From assembly GCF_000516555.1 (NCBI RefSeq), contig NZ_AZSJ01000002.1, forward strand, positions 59,085-123,084: a stretch of 64,000 bases of DNA, written 5' to 3'. The DNA comes from Afipia sp. P52-10 (lineage in GTDB: Bacteria; Pseudomonadota; Alphaproteobacteria; Rhizobiales; Xanthobacteraceae). Position numbers and translations under genes: made by a program. The notes beneath the pieces are model-generated. The model did no database searches. It was not told the origin of the DNA and saw nothing but the letters and a program-made list of their open reading frames with translations. Below, piece by piece: positions 8,918 to 18,734 of this stretch; position 1 is the stretch's first letter, and every line of letters begins with the position of its first letter.

Positions 8918-10033
8918 GTGAGCGTGGAATTTATCGGCTATGTCGGACACTTCAATTCCTCGGAGAGCGTACGGCGCACCGGCCCCGCAGTGGATGTTCC
9001 GTATATCGAGGCGATGGCCAAGGCGCAGGAGTATGTCGGCTTCGACCGGGTGCTGGTCGCGTTCCATTCCAATTCAGCCGAAAGCGTGCTGATCGGCCAG
9101 CACATCGCGCACGTCACCGAGCGGCTCGGTTTAATGATCGCTCACCGTCCGGGATTCACGCAGCCGACACTTGCGGCGCGCCAGCTCGCCACGCTCGATC
9201 AGTTCTCGAAGGGCCGGGTCGCCGTCCACATCATCACCGGTGGTGACGACGCGGAGCTTGCGCAAGACGGCGATCACCTAACCAAGGACGAGCGCTATGC
9301 CCGCGCCAGCGAGTATCTCGACGTTGTGCGCCAGGAGTGGACTGCGACTGCGCCCTTCGATTATGCAGGCAAGTACTACAATGTCGTCCGTGGCTATGGC
9401 GACGTGAAGCCGTACCGGCCAGACGGAATTCCAGTCTTCTTCGGCGGCGCATCGGCCGCGGCCATCCCTGTGGCCGGTAAGCACGCGGATGTCTACGCCC
9501 TCTGGGGCGAGACCTACGATCAGGTACGCGAATTGGTCGGTCGCATCCGCGCCGCGGCGGCGCCCTATGGCCGTTCGCCGCGCTTCAGTCTCTCGCTTCG
9601 CCCTGTGCTCGCGGATACCGAGGAGAAGGCCTGGGCGAAGGCCGAGGACATTCTTGCGCGCGCCAAGGCGTTGCGCGCGGCAGGCGGCAGTGGACGCTCG
9701 CCGAACAATGCGCGTGCTGCGCGCGGCGATGCACCGCCACCGAACGAAGGTTCTCGCCGCTTGCTCGCCGCTGCGGCACAGGGCAAGCGTCTCGACAAGT
9801 ATCTATGGACGGAGATCGCGGCGTTGACTGGCGCACAGGGCAATTCCACGGGCTTGGTCGGTACGCCGGACCAGGTCGCCGAGGCGCTGCTCGATTATTA
9901 CGACCTCGGCGTCTCCACGTTCCTGATCCGCGGGTTTGATCCGCTCGAGGACGCGATCCAGTACGGACAGGAGCTGTTGCCGCGTGTGCGCGAGCTGGTC
10001 GTTGCGCGTAAGGCGGGGCGGTCGGCGGCGTAA
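8918..10033 (+). CDS. LLM-class flavin-dependent monooxygenase (SsuD-like)
   Basis: A 371-residue luciferase-like monooxygenase. The sequence EFIGYVGHFNSSES at the N-terminus, RLGLMIAHRPGFTQPTLAARQ and GRVAVHIITGGDDAELAQDGD are typical of the alkanesulfonate-monooxygenase branch, which uses reduced FMN and oxygen to desulfonate organosulfonates or oxidise related substrates. GAGGAG at 8903-8908 stands 9 nt before GTG 8918, which sets the start. A peptide-type ABC operon follows, and such pairings occur for uptake and oxidation of sulfur compounds; the actual substrate is unknown. Confidence 0.82.
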   Translation: MSVEFIGYVGHFNSSESVRRTGPAVDVPYIEAMAKAQEYVGFDRVLVAFHSNSAESVLIGQHIAHVTERLGLMIAHRPGFTQPTLAARQLATLDQFSKGRVAVHIITGGDDAELAQDGDHLTKDERYARASEYLDVVRQEWTATAPFDYAGKYYNVVRGYGDVKPYRPDGIPVFFGGASAAAIPVAGKHADVYALWGETYDQVRELVGRIRAAAAPYGRSPRFSLSLRPVLADTEEKAWAKAEDILARAKALRAAGGSGRSPNNARAARGDAPPPNEGSRRLLAAAAQGKRLDKYLWTEIAALTGAQGNSTGLVGTPDQVAEALLDYYDLGVSTFLIRGFDPLEDAIQYGQELLPRVRELVVARKAGRSAA

Positions 10034-10154
10034 GGGTATGGCGCAGCGGTTGAAGTCCGGCGGGACATGCAACGGCATCGGATGCGTCAGTCACATGAGC
10101 GCGCCCGAACCCGCTCCGTTCTGATCCGCAGACGTCGTTATTTTAAGGACCTCC

Positions 10155-11771
10155 ATGATGATCACGCGACGCCATGCCGCCCTGCTGCTCGGCGCACCCC
10201 TGATCCTTCCCGCGCGCAGCTTCGCGCAGGGACATCAGACCGCAACGCCGCGCCAGGGCGGAGAGCTGCTCTTCGGCCTCGACGGTGCGGCCGTCGCAAG
10301 CTTCATCCTCGATCCGCATGATTCCGGCTTCGCTCCGCATAACCGGATCTTCCGCTCGATCTACGACAGCCTCGTGGTGCTGCGCCCGGACCAGTCCGTA
10401 GGCCCTTGGCTGGCCACGTCATGGGAGATATCGCCCGACCAGAAGAGCTACACCTTCAAGCTCCGCACCGACGTCACCTTCCACGACGGCACCAAGTTCG
10501 ACGCCGCGGCTGTGAAGGCGAACCTTGATCGCATTGGCAATGGAGAAGGACGGCCGCTGACCGCGCTGCCCGACATCGGCTCCTTCGAGAGCGCCGAGGT
10601 GCTCGCGCCCGACACAGTGCGGATCAAGCTGAAAGAGCCGTTTGCACCGCTGCTGCGTAACCTATCCAAGACGACGCTCGGTATCATCTCACCCACCGCG
10701 CTGGCCAAGCATGGCGCGGCCATCGCGCAGAACCCGGTGGGCAGCGGTCCATTCCGTTTCGTCTCCCTGGTGCAGGGCGTCGAGGTCAAGCTGGAGCGCA
10801 ACCCCGCCTACAACTGGCCGCCCGCCGGCGCTGCGCATCAGGGGCCGGCCTATCTGGAACGGCTGACGTTCAAGAACGTGCCGGAGGAGGCGACGCGCGT
10901 CGCCGCGGTGCAGAGCCGCCAGGTCCATGCCGCGGACGGCATTCCGCCGCAGAACATCGTCTCCTTCAAATCGGCTTCAGGTTTCCAGGTGCTGGAGAAG
11001 GAGCTGTTGAACAACAACTACACCGTCTATCTGAACATCGCCAAGGCACCGTGGAACGACGAGGAAATCCGCCAGGCCTTCCGCGCGTCACTCGATATCG
11101 AGGCGGCGGTGCGTGTGATCTATCTGGGCACGACGCCACGCGCCTGGGCGCCTCTCTCTCCCTCCATTTTCGGTTCGGCCGATGCGGCGCTAAAGGGAAG
11201 CTGGCGGCCCGATCTTGCGCGGGCCCAGCAGATCCTGGAGGCCAAGGGCTGGAAGGTCGGCGCGCGCGGCATCCGCGAGAAGGATGGCAAGCGTCTGACG
11301 GTCAGCTTCGCCGACACGCAGGGCAACCGCGAGAAGCGGCTCGACGTGATCCAGTTCTTCCGCCGCCAGCTCGCGCGCAGCGGCTTCGACCTCAGCATCG
11401 ACAGCCAGCCCAACGCGACCTACCGCCAGAAGCTGTTGAACGGCGACTACGATCTCTCCGGCGCGAGCCAGTTTGCGCCCGATCCGGACGTGCTGAGCCG
11501 GTTGCACCTTCCTGATGGGCGCACGCCCGCCTCGGTGTCCAAGACCGACGATCCGGAGATCAGCGAATGGCTTCGCGCGGGCCAGCGCGAAGGCGATTCG
11601 GAGAAACGCGCCGAATACTACATTCGCGCGCAGCGGAAGCTGGTCGAGAAAGTCTATGCCATCCCGGTCTATGTGCTGCTCTACACCATTGCCGCCAGCG
11701 ACCAGGTGCAGGGCATCACCATCGACGTGCACGGCTTTCCGGAGTTTCACGGGGCTTGGCTGAGGGCATAG
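10155..11771 (+). CDS. Peptide/nickel-type ABC substrate-binding protein (SBP_bac_5)
   Basis: Periplasmic receptor of the DppA/OppA/NikA family, 538 residues. The N-terminus has a twin-arginine-like signal (TRRHAALLLGAPLIL, cleavage near SFAQG), then the family motif LRTDVTFHDGTKFDAAAVK and a large C-terminal lobe. AAGGA at 10145-10149 supports ATG 10155, with a second ATG 3 bases later. It is followed 4 bp later by the permease genes of the same operon. Ligand unknown. Confidence 0.88.
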   Translation: MMITRRHAALLLGAPLILPARSFAQGHQTATPRQGGELLFGLDGAAVASFILDPHDSGFAPHNRIFRSIYDSLVVLRPDQSVGPWLATSWEISPDQKSYTFKLRTDVTFHDGTKFDAAAVKANLDRIGNGEGRPLTALPDIGSFESAEVLAPDTVRIKLKEPFAPLLRNLSKTTLGIISPTALAKHGAAIAQNPVGSGPFRFVSLVQGVEVKLERNPAYNWPPAGAAHQGPAYLERLTFKNVPEEATRVAAVQSRQVHAADGIPPQNIVSFKSASGFQVLEKELLNNNYTVYLNIAKAPWNDEEIRQAFRASLDIEAAVRVIYLGTTPRAWAPLSPSIFGSADAALKGSWRPDLARAQQILEAKGWKVGARGIREKDGKRLTVSFADTQGNREKRLDVIQFFRRQLARSGFDLSIDSQPNATYRQKLLNGDYDLSGASQFAPDPDVLSRLHLPDGRTPASVSKTDDPEISEWLRAGQREGDSEKRAEYYIRAQRKLVEKVYAIPVYVLLYTIAASDQVQGITIDVHGFPEFHGAWLRA

Positions 11772-11775
11772 CGCG

Positions 11776-12684
11776 ATGGCCTTCGTCCTTCGACGCGTCG
11801 CTGGCGCGGCGCTCGTGATCTTCGGCACGATCACGCTGGTCTTTGCGATCCTCTATTGGCTGCCCGGCGATCCGGCGGTGCTGGTCGCCGGCGAGAACGC
11901 CACTGAGGAATCCATCGCCCGCATCCGCACACTGCTGGGCACTGAGCGGCCGCTCTGGGAACAGTATGGCGATTACCTTGCGGGGCTGGCGCAGGGTGAT
12001 CTCGGCACCTCCTTCGCAACGCAGGAGCCGGTCACCGTGCGGCTCTGGGCGCAGTTCCCCTCCACGCTTGCGCTGACACTCCTCGCCAGCACGGTCGCGA
12101 TCGTCGCCGGCGTGGTCGCGGCGGTGAGCCGGGGGCGGTGGCTCGATCAGGCGATCCAGGCGGTGATGTTGTTCTTCACGTCGATGCCGTCCTTCTGGCT
12201 CGGCATCCTGTTGATCCTGCTGTTCTCGGTCACGCTGCAATGGCTGCCGGCCATCGGCAGCGACAGCTTTGCGCAGCTCATTCTTCCGGTCAGTTGCCTC
12301 GGGCTGGTCGCGTCAGGACGGCTGATGCGCATGGTGCGGAACAGTGTGCTCGACGTGCTGGACGAGCCCTTCGTCACCACGCTGCGCGCCAAGGGTCTGG
12401 TGGAATGGCAGGTGCTGTTCCGCCATGTGCTACGCAACGCCCTGATCCCGGTGGTGACGCTGCTCGGCATCCTGGTCGGGGAGCTCCTTTCCGGCACAGT
12501 GGTCGTCGAGACCCTCTTTGCCCGCCAGGGGATCGGGCGGCTACTGGTCGATGCGGTAGGTGTGAAGGACATCCCGGTGATCCAGGGGACGGTGCTGATC
12601 GCCTCCATTTCATTCGTCCTCATCAACCTGCTGGTCGATCTCTCATATTCGGTGATCGATCCGCGTGTACGGGTGGACGGCTGA
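11776..12684 (+). CDS. DppB-type ABC permease
   Basis: Inner-membrane permease of 302 residues. It shows the DppB family N-terminus (VLRRVAGAALVIFGTITLVF, then LLGTERPLWEQYGDYL and GDLGTSF) and the EAA-like loop LRAKGLVEWQVLFRHVLRNA that contacts the ATPase. The next permease gene starts within its stop codon (TGATG). Confidence 0.9.
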   Translation: MAFVLRRVAGAALVIFGTITLVFAILYWLPGDPAVLVAGENATEESIARIRTLLGTERPLWEQYGDYLAGLAQGDLGTSFATQEPVTVRLWAQFPSTLALTLLASTVAIVAGVVAAVSRGRWLDQAIQAVMLFFTSMPSFWLGILLILLFSVTLQWLPAIGSDSFAQLILPVSCLGLVASGRLMRMVRNSVLDVLDEPFVTTLRAKGLVEWQVLFRHVLRNALIPVVTLLGILVGELLSGTVVVETLFARQGIGRLLVDAVGVKDIPVIQGTVLIASISFVLINLLVDLSYSVIDPRVRVDG

Positions 12685-13580
12685 TGGCGATGAGCGAACC
12701 TGCCGCTGGTTTCGTGGCACGCGCCCCGGCGCGGCGTGCGGAGGCTGCCCGTCCGCGCCTGCGGCTGCCGGCCTGGCTCCGCCCAGGGTTGGCGCTGCCG
12801 GGCGCGATCATGCTGGTGATGCTTGCTTGCGGCCTATTTCCCGAATGGATCGCTCCGTTCGCGCCGACCGACATGACCGATGCCATTCTCGCGCCGCCGG
12901 GCCGGACGCACTGGTTCGGCACCGACCATTTCGGGCGCGACGTGCTGAGTCTCGTCATCTATGGCGCGCGACAGTCGCTGCTGATGGGCGCCTGCGCCGT
13001 CTTCGTCGGCGGTTTGGCCGGAGGGCTGATTGGCCTCGTGTCCGGTTACGGAGGCCGCGCGGTAGACCTCGTGTTGATGCGCCTGCTCGACATCTGGATG
13101 GCGGTGCCGGACATTCTGCTCGCGATCATCATCGCCGCAGCACTCGGCCCTAGCCTCACCAACACCATCATCGCCGTCGGGCTGGTCACGGTGCCACGCT
13201 ATGCCCGGGTGATGCGCGCTCAGGTGCTCGCGGTCAGGAGCCGCACCTTCATCGAAGCCTCGCGTTCGATCGGCAGCTCCAACCTGCTGATCGTGCTGCG
13301 CCACATCCTGCCGCACACCGTGTCGCAGATGCTCGTCATGGCCACGCTCGGCATCGGCAGCTCGATCCTGATCGGCTCGAGCCTCAGCTTCATCGGCCTC
13401 GGCGTCGTCGACGATCGGCCGGACTGGGGCTTCCTGCTCAGCCAGGGCCGCAGCTATCTCACGGTCGCGTGGTGGTTCGCGACGTTTCCGGGGCTCGCTA
13501 TCACCGCGCTCGTCATCTCCGCCAACCTGCTCGGCGACGCGCTGCGCAACCGGCTCGATCCACAGCAGCGGGGAGGCTGA
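12684..13580 (+). CDS. DppC-type ABC permease
   Basis: Second permease, 298 residues. A proline/arginine-rich cytoplasmic N-terminus precedes the first helix at about 35-55. The family motifs [20 protein letters not shown] and the loop [21 protein letters not shown] are clear. The start is ATG 12684, overlapping the DppB stop; the open frame upstream lies inside dppB. Confidence 0.9.
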   Translation: MAMSEPAAGFVARAPARRAEAARPRLRLPAWLRPGLALPGAIMLVMLACGLFPEWIAPFAPTDMTDAILAPPGRTHWFGTDHFGRDVLSLVIYGARQSLLMGACAVFVGGLAGGLIGLVSGYGGRAVDLVLMRLLDIWMAVPDILLAIIIAAALGPSLTNTIIAVGLVTVPRYARVMRAQVLAVRSRTFIEASRSIGSSNLLIVLRHILPHTVSQMLVMATLGIGSSILIGSSLSFIGLGVVDDRPDWGFLLSQGRSYLTVAWWFATFPGLAITALVISANLLGDALRNRLDPQQRGG

Positions 13581-13587
13581 GGCAGGC

Positions 13588-15585
13588 GTGACCACACTGC
13601 TCGACATCGAGGATCTGTCCGTCCGCGTGGCGACATCCGCAGGCGCGCTGCAGGTGACGGATTCTGTGCATCTTGCCATCGGGGAGGGCGAGACCGTTTG
13701 TCTCGTCGGCGAGTCCGGCAGCGGCAAGACGATGACGGCGCATGCGATCATGCGCCTCATCGAGTATCGTGGCGGCACGATCGCCGGCGGCAACATCAGG
13801 CTCGACGGACGCAACCTGGCGAGCTTGTCGCAGAAGGAGATGAGCGCGTTAAGAGGCGACCGCATCGGCATCATCTTTCAGGAGCCGATGACGGCTTTCG
13901 ATCCGGTCTGGAGCATCGGCGAACAGATCGGCGAGGTGCTGCGCCGTCATCGCGGCCTTGGTCGTGCTGCGGCCCGCGACGAGGCGATCCGCCTGTTGAG
14001 CCGCGTCCGCATTCCCGACCCGCATATGCGGGTGGACCAGTTTCCGCACCAGCTTTCGGGCGGAATGCGCCAGCGTGCGATGATCGCCATGGCGCTCGCT
14101 TGCGAGCCGCGGCTGCTGATCGCTGACGAACCCACCACCGCGCTCGACGTCACGATCCAGGCGCAGGTGCTGAAGCTGCTCCAGGAACTGCAGGCCGAAA
14201 CCGGCATGGCGATCCTGCTGATCACCCACGACCTCGGCATTGCGGCAGAGATCGCCGATCGCGTGGTGGTGATGTATGCCGGCCGGGTGGTGGAAGATGC
14301 GCCGGTCGGTCGCCTATTCACCAATCCCGCGCATCCTTATACGCGCGGCCTGCTGCGCTCTGTCGTCGGCGCTCATTTGCCGCGCGGGGCGCGTCTGCCC
14401 GCGATTCCCGGAAGCATTCCGAATCTCGCGGAGCCACCTTCGGGGTGCCGCTTCCATCCGCGCTGCCCGCGCGCGAGCGATCGCTGCGTCAAAACCTCGC
14501 CGCCGCTGGAGGAGCGCCATGGCGGCAGCCGCGCGGCATGCTGGCATCCGCATGAGGACGCGCTGCCGGCAACCGTGACACAGATCGAAACCTTCGAAGC
14601 GCCCGCGGAGCGCTCGTCGCAAACGCCGCTGATCGCGGTGGACGGGCTGCAAAAGCATTACCCCATCGGTCTGGCCTGGCCGGGAATGCAGCGCCGGGTG
14701 GTGCGCGCCGTGGATGGCGTGGACCTCCGCATCCATCGCGGCGAGACTTTTGCCCTGGTCGGCGAATCCGGCTGCGGCAAGTCCACGCTTGCGCGCGTGC
14801 TGCTTCAGCTCGAACGTCCCACCGCCGGGACCATCCGCTTCGATGGCGAAGACCTGACGCGGCTTGGCCGCACGGCGTTGCGGCGCGCACGGCGGCATAT
14901 GCAGATGATCTTCCAGGATCCTTACGGCTCGATCGACCCGCGCTGGACGGTCGGCGAGATCATCGGGGAGCCATTGCGCGTGCACGAGAAGACCACACGT
15001 CCGCAACGCGAAGCGCGGGTGCGCGAATTGCTGGCACAGGTCGGGCTCGATCCCAAATGGAGCGGGCGCTACCCGCACCAGCTCTCCGGTGGTCAACGCC
15101 AGCGCATCGCCATTGCGCGCGCCATCGCCGTCAGTCCGCGCTTTGTTCTGGCGGACGAAGCGGTTTCGGCCTTGGACGTCTCGGTGCAGGCGCAGGTGAT
15201 CAATCTGCTGGAGGAGTTGAAGGAGAAGCTCGGCCTTACCTATCTCTTCATCAGCCATGGCTTGCATGTGGTGCGGCACATCTCCGACCGTATCGGCGTG
15301 ATGTATTTCGGTCGGGTGGTGGAGACGGGGCCTGCCGAGGCCTTGTTCCGCCGGCCGGCGCACCCCTACACGAAGGCGCTGATCGCAGCGATCCCAGAAC
15401 CCGATCCCGCACGACGGCGCGACTTCGAGCCGATCGCCGGGGAGATTCCCTCCGCGAGCAACCCGCCCTCGGGCTGCCGTTTTCATACGCGCTGCCCAGT
15501 CGCGCAGGCCCGTTGTCGCGTCGAGGATCCAGCGCTAGCCCCCGTCGGTGCGGGGCGGGCGGTGGCCTGCCACTTCCCCCTTTGA
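13588..15585 (+). CDS. Fused DppD-DppF-type ABC ATPase
   Basis: A 665-residue protein with two complete ATPase domains in tandem. The first half has Walker A GESGSGKT and signature LSGGMRQR; the second half has Walker [10 protein letters not shown] and signature LSGGQRQR. Each half ends in the oligopeptide-transporter C-terminal motif ([11 protein letters not shown] and [11 protein letters not shown]). It energises the two permeases upstream. The start is GTG 13588 with a GGGAGG/GAGG purine run upstream. Fusion of the two ATPases is common in this transporter class. Confidence 0.9.
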   Translation: MTTLLDIEDLSVRVATSAGALQVTDSVHLAIGEGETVCLVGESGSGKTMTAHAIMRLIEYRGGTIAGGNIRLDGRNLASLSQKEMSALRGDRIGIIFQEPMTAFDPVWSIGEQIGEVLRRHRGLGRAAARDEAIRLLSRVRIPDPHMRVDQFPHQLSGGMRQRAMIAMALACEPRLLIADEPTTALDVTIQAQVLKLLQELQAETGMAILLITHDLGIAAEIADRVVVMYAGRVVEDAPVGRLFTNPAHPYTRGLLRSVVGAHLPRGARLPAIPGSIPNLAEPPSGCRFHPRCPRASDRCVKTSPPLEERHGGSRAACWHPHEDALPATVTQIETFEAPAERSSQTPLIAVDGLQKHYPIGLAWPGMQRRVVRAVDGVDLRIHRGETFALVGESGCGKSTLARVLLQLERPTAGTIRFDGEDLTRLGRTALRRARRHMQMIFQDPYGSIDPRWTVGEIIGEPLRVHEKTTRPQREARVRELLAQVGLDPKWSGRYPHQLSGGQRQRIAIARAIAVSPRFVLADEAVSALDVSVQAQVINLLEELKEKLGLTYLFISHGLHVVRHISDRIGVMYFGRVVETGPAEALFRRPAHPYTKALIAAIPEPDPARRRDFEPIAGEIPSASNPPSGCRFHTRCPVAQARCRVEDPALAPVGAGRAVACHFPL

Positions 15586-15626
15586 AGCGACGAAGCTTAA
15601 CGCGATAGGCAGCGATCCGCGTCGGA

Positions 15627-15651
15627 GGAACGCAACGCAGGCATCGGGATT
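15627..15651 (+). promoter_or_regulatory. EcfG-like promoter candidate (GGAAC-N16-GATT)
   Basis: GGAAC at 15627-15631 matches the -35 element of alphaproteobacterial general-stress (EcfG) promoters. Sixteen bases later GATT matches only the last two bases of the CGTT -10 element. It is 28 bp before the SDR start codon. An identical GGAAC-N16-GATT arrangement precedes the second SDR at 17751. This is a weak match. Confidence 0.3.
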
Positions 15652-15679
15652 AGCCTGACAGTTCTTCCAGGAGGCTCGC

Positions 15680-16471
15680 ATGTCCTCGGAACGTCCATTT
15701 CGCCCGTTGGCTGTGGTCACCGGTGCATCGTCGGGGATCGGATTGGAACTCGCGACGTGTTGCGCGAAGGCCGGATACGATCTGCTGATCGCAGCCGACG
15801 AGCCTGCGATCGAAGAGGCCGCCGCGCGGCTGCGCGCTCTCGGCGCGGTGGTCGAGCCGATCCAGGCGGACCTCGCCACGTTGCAAGGAGTTGAGCTGCT
15901 CTATCAGGCGACGGAGGGCCGCCAGGTCGATGCGCTGCTGGCAAACGCCGGTCGTGGATTGGGTCATGCGTTCCTTGATCAAGGCCTCGACGGGATTCGA
16001 CGCGTCATCGACACGAATATCACCGGAACGCTGTATCTGATCCACTTGATCGGGCGTGATATGCGCCGCCGAAACGCAGGACGTATCCTGATCACCGGTT
16101 CGATCGCAGGATTTATGCCGGGAAGCTTCCAGGCGGTTTACAACGCCAGCAAGGCATTTCTGAACTCCTTCTCGTTCGCGCTGCGTGAGGAGCTGCGCGG
16201 CACGGCGATTACCGTGACATGCCTGATGCCCGGCGCCACCGAAACGCAGTTCTTCGATCGAGCCGGCATGACGGATACGAGCGTCGGCCAGGCCGAGAAA
16301 GACGATGCCGCCGAGGTCGCGCGGATCGGTTTCGAGGCGATGCAGCGCGGCGATGGCGACGTCGTTAGCGGGTTTGCCAACAAGGTGCAGTCGACGATTG
16401 CGAACGTCACGCCGGCGGCGGTGCTTGCCAAGCGTTCGCGCAAGATGGCGGAGCCCGGAAGCGCGAGCTGA
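15680..16471 (+). CDS. Short-chain dehydrogenase/reductase
   Basis: A 263-residue classical SDR. The NAD(P)-binding motif TGASSGIG is at 14-21, NAG at about 93-95 (ALLANAGRG), a catalytic Ser in ITGSIAG and the active-site pair Tyr154/Lys158 in YNASK. A GGAGG lies ahead of the ATG. The substrate cannot be inferred. Its neighbours (DUF305, another SDR, DUF1003) are typical stress-response genes. Confidence 0.85.
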   Translation: MSSERPFRPLAVVTGASSGIGLELATCCAKAGYDLLIAADEPAIEEAAARLRALGAVVEPIQADLATLQGVELLYQATEGRQVDALLANAGRGLGHAFLDQGLDGIRRVIDTNITGTLYLIHLIGRDMRRRNAGRILITGSIAGFMPGSFQAVYNASKAFLNSFSFALREELRGTAITVTCLMPGATETQFFDRAGMTDTSVGQAEKDDAAEVARIGFEAMQRGDGDVVSGFANKVQSTIANVTPAAVLAKRSRKMAEPGSAS

Positions 16472-16502
16472 CCGTTTCGCGGCATTTTGCGAGGTCCCGC
16501 CA

Positions 16503-17708
16503 TTGACGCCTGCTGCCGACACGAGCGATCGCAACGATGGCCCGATGCGGTTGCGGCCGTCAGCAAGACGCAGGTCTGCCATGGCGCGCCGTCACGCGGC
16601 CGCGCTGAACTGGCGCGCGGCGCTGGTGCTTGGCCTCATCAGCAGCAGCTTCTCGACCGCCGTCAGTCAGCTCGCAGCGGCTAGGCTTGGGCGCGATGCC
16701 TCGGTGGACTGGATGTCGGTCGCGGCCATTCCCGCGCGCGACTGGGCGATCACGACCGAGCCCACCTGGACCTCCATTGCGATCGGCATCGCGTTCCACC
16801 AATGGGCCGATATCTCCTGGGCCGTGCTGTTCTTCGGGCTTCTCGGCCGCTGGACCGCGCGGCTGCGGCCCGCAGCATTGGCGGCGATCGCCGTTCCCTG
16901 GGCAATTGCGACCTCGGCGCTCGAATGGCTCTTGCTGGTGCCGATTGCTCCCTTCGCGCAGCCGATCTTCACGCTGCAGCAACCGTACTGGATCGGCTTT
17001 CTGGTGCATCTGTCGTCCGCGTTGATGTATCCGTTCTTCCCGCTGCTGCGATGGTCGAGCGCCGAACGCGCCGCGCTGTTCGGACACGGTCCGTTCCTGC
17101 GCGTCTGGGGAGCGGCAATGGCCGCCGGCCTGTTGATGATTTCGGTTGTCGCAACACTCGGCGCGCTTGGGCGCGAACTGCCCTGGCGCGGCCAGGATCG
17201 CGACCTCGATCAGCGGTTCATGCGCCATATGTCGACCCACCATCAGCAGGGAATCGCGATCGCGACACTGGCTGCGGAGCGCGCAATCGATCCGCACCTG
17301 CGGGCGCTGGCACGGCTGATGGCCGCGAGCCAAACGGGCGAGAGCGCGATCTTCACGGCCTGGTGGAGCAGCTGGTTCGAAGAGCCGATGCCGTTGTGTT
17401 CGGCGGAAGAGCGCGCGACGATGCCGGGGCTGCTGTCGGACGCGCAACTGACGGCCCTTCGCGATGCTCAGGCGGATGCGTTCGACGCGCGCTTCGTTCA
17501 TCTGATGAGTCTGCATCACGCTGGCGCGGTGCGGATGGCGGACGAGCGGCTGCGAGCCGGAGGCGGCGATCCGCGGCTTGCAGTGATGGCGCATGCCATC
17601 CGCCACGCGCAGCAGGGCGAAATCGCACTGATGCGCGGCGTCAAGGGCGCGGACGCCGTGCGTCTGGCGATCCGCAACCTGTTCGGCGACAATATCAATA
17701 GGCATTGA
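16503..17708 (+). CDS. Membrane protein with C-terminal DUF305 domain
   Basis: A 401-residue protein in two parts. The N-terminal half contains four or so hydrophobic segments (around 35-55, 95-115, 120-145, 155-175 and 195-220). The C-terminal half is a DUF305 domain with paired His/Met-containing helices: MRHMSTHHQQGIAIA and VHLMSLHHAGAVRMAD. DUF305 proteins are ferritin-like helical bundles often associated with copper or metal stress. The start TTG 16503 has GAGG 8 nt upstream; ATG 16545 is the alternative. Function beyond the fold is unknown. Confidence 0.75.
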   Translation: MTPAADTSDRNDGPMRLRPSARRRSAMARRHAAALNWRAALVLGLISSSFSTAVSQLAAARLGRDASVDWMSVAAIPARDWAITTEPTWTSIAIGIAFHQWADISWAVLFFGLLGRWTARLRPAALAAIAVPWAIATSALEWLLLVPIAPFAQPIFTLQQPYWIGFLVHLSSALMYPFFPLLRWSSAERAALFGHGPFLRVWGAAMAAGLLMISVVATLGALGRELPWRGQDRDLDQRFMRHMSTHHQQGIAIATLAAERAIDPHLRALARLMAASQTGESAIFTAWWSSWFEEPMPLCSAEERATMPGLLSDAQLTALRDAQADAFDARFVHLMSLHHAGAVRMADERLRAGGGDPRLAVMAHAIRHAQQGEIALMRGVKGADAVRLAIRNLFGDNINRH

Positions 17709-17750
17709 ACATCAATATGGTTTGAACGCTGCGCCTGGCTTGTTGGGAAT

Positions 17751-17775
17751 GGAACAACGGCACCGGCCAGCGATT
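17751..17775 (+). promoter_or_regulatory. EcfG-like promoter candidate (GGAAC-N16-GATT)
   Basis: GGAAC at 17751-17755 is followed after exactly 16 bases by GATT at 17772-17775, 29 bp before the SDR ATG. Only the -35 element is canonical. The same arrangement occurs at 15627. Confidence 0.3.
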
Positions 17776-17804
17776 GAACCTCCGTTGCTGAAGAGGAGCG
17801 TTCG

Positions 17805-18665
17805 ATGTCGATCACATACCCAAAGCCGCCTTATCCGGAACAACAGCAGCCGATGCCCGGCGTGACCGAAGCGATGCAGCCGCGGCCCGATCACGGCGAG
17901 ACGAGCTACCGGGGCGCCGGCCGCCTGAACGGAAAGCGCGCCGTCATCACCGGCGGCGACAGCGGCATCGGACGCGCAGTCGCGATCGCCTATGCGCGGG
18001 AAGGCGCGGACGTGCTGATTGCCTATTTGAATGAAGCAAAGGATGCCCAAGAGGTTCGCCAGCTCGTCGAAAGTGAAGGGCGCAAAGCCATTCTCGTTGC
18101 CGGTGACCTGCAGGATCCAGACCACTGCAGCATGGTCATTCGCCGAGCGGTCGAGGATCTCGGCGGCATCGATATCCTGGTCAACAATGCCGCGCATCAG
18201 GCGTCGTTCAAGGACATCGGCGACATCAGCAATGAGGAGTGGGAGCTGACCTTCAAGGTCAACATCCATGCGATGTTCTATCTGATCAAGGCCGCGATCC
18301 CGCACATGCAGCCGGGTTCGGCGATCATCAACACCGCCTCGATCAACTCCGACATGCCAAATCCGGTGCTGCTGGCCTATGCAACGACCAAGGGAGCGAT
18401 CCAGAATTTTACCGGAGGGCTTGCGCAGCTGCTGGCCGAGAAGGGCATTCGCGTCAATGCCGTCGCGCCGGGGCCGATCTGGACGCCGCTGATTCCGTCG
18501 ACCCTGCCGACGGATTCCGTTGTCAGTTTCGGCAAGCAGGTGCCGATGGCGCGGGCAGGGCAGCCTGCGGAGCTTGCGACCGCCTATGTGATGCTGGCCG
18601 ATCCGCTGTCGAGCTACACCTCGGGCGCAACCGTGGCGGTGACCGGCGGCAAGCCTTTCATTTGA
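17805..18665 (+). CDS. Short-chain dehydrogenase (glucose/ribitol dehydrogenase-like, YghA/YhxC type)
   Basis: A 286-residue SDR with an extended N-terminus of about 45 residues rich in Pro and Gln (YPKPPYPEQQQP), which is characteristic of this stress-associated subgroup. The dinucleotide motif TGGDSGIG is at 49-56 and the active-site Tyr192/Lys196 lies in YATTK. GAGGAG precedes the ATG. The enzyme probably reduces a small carbonyl compound; the substrate is unknown. Confidence 0.85.
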   Translation: MSITYPKPPYPEQQQPMPGVTEAMQPRPDHGETSYRGAGRLNGKRAVITGGDSGIGRAVAIAYAREGADVLIAYLNEAKDAQEVRQLVESEGRKAILVAGDLQDPDHCSMVIRRAVEDLGGIDILVNNAAHQASFKDIGDISNEEWELTFKVNIHAMFYLIKAAIPHMQPGSAIINTASINSDMPNPVLLAYATTKGAIQNFTGGLAQLLAEKGIRVNAVAPGPIWTPLIPSTLPTDSVVSFGKQVPMARAGQPAELATAYVMLADPLSSYTSGATVAVTGGKPFI

Positions 18666-18678
18666 GACAGGGATCGTA

Positions 18679-18724
18679 CCTGAGACGACCGTATCTGAGG
18701 CGACTGGATCTGAGGCGATCGGGA
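18679..18724. repeat. Three imperfect 15-bp tandem repeats
   Basis: Three copies of a unit close to TCTGAGGCGAYCGGA follow each other at about 18679-18693, 18694-18708 and 18709-18724, between the SDR and the DUF1003 gene. They may be simple tandem slippage or a protein-binding array; nothing further can be said. Confidence 0.5.
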
Positions 18725-18734
18725 CCGCGGCACG

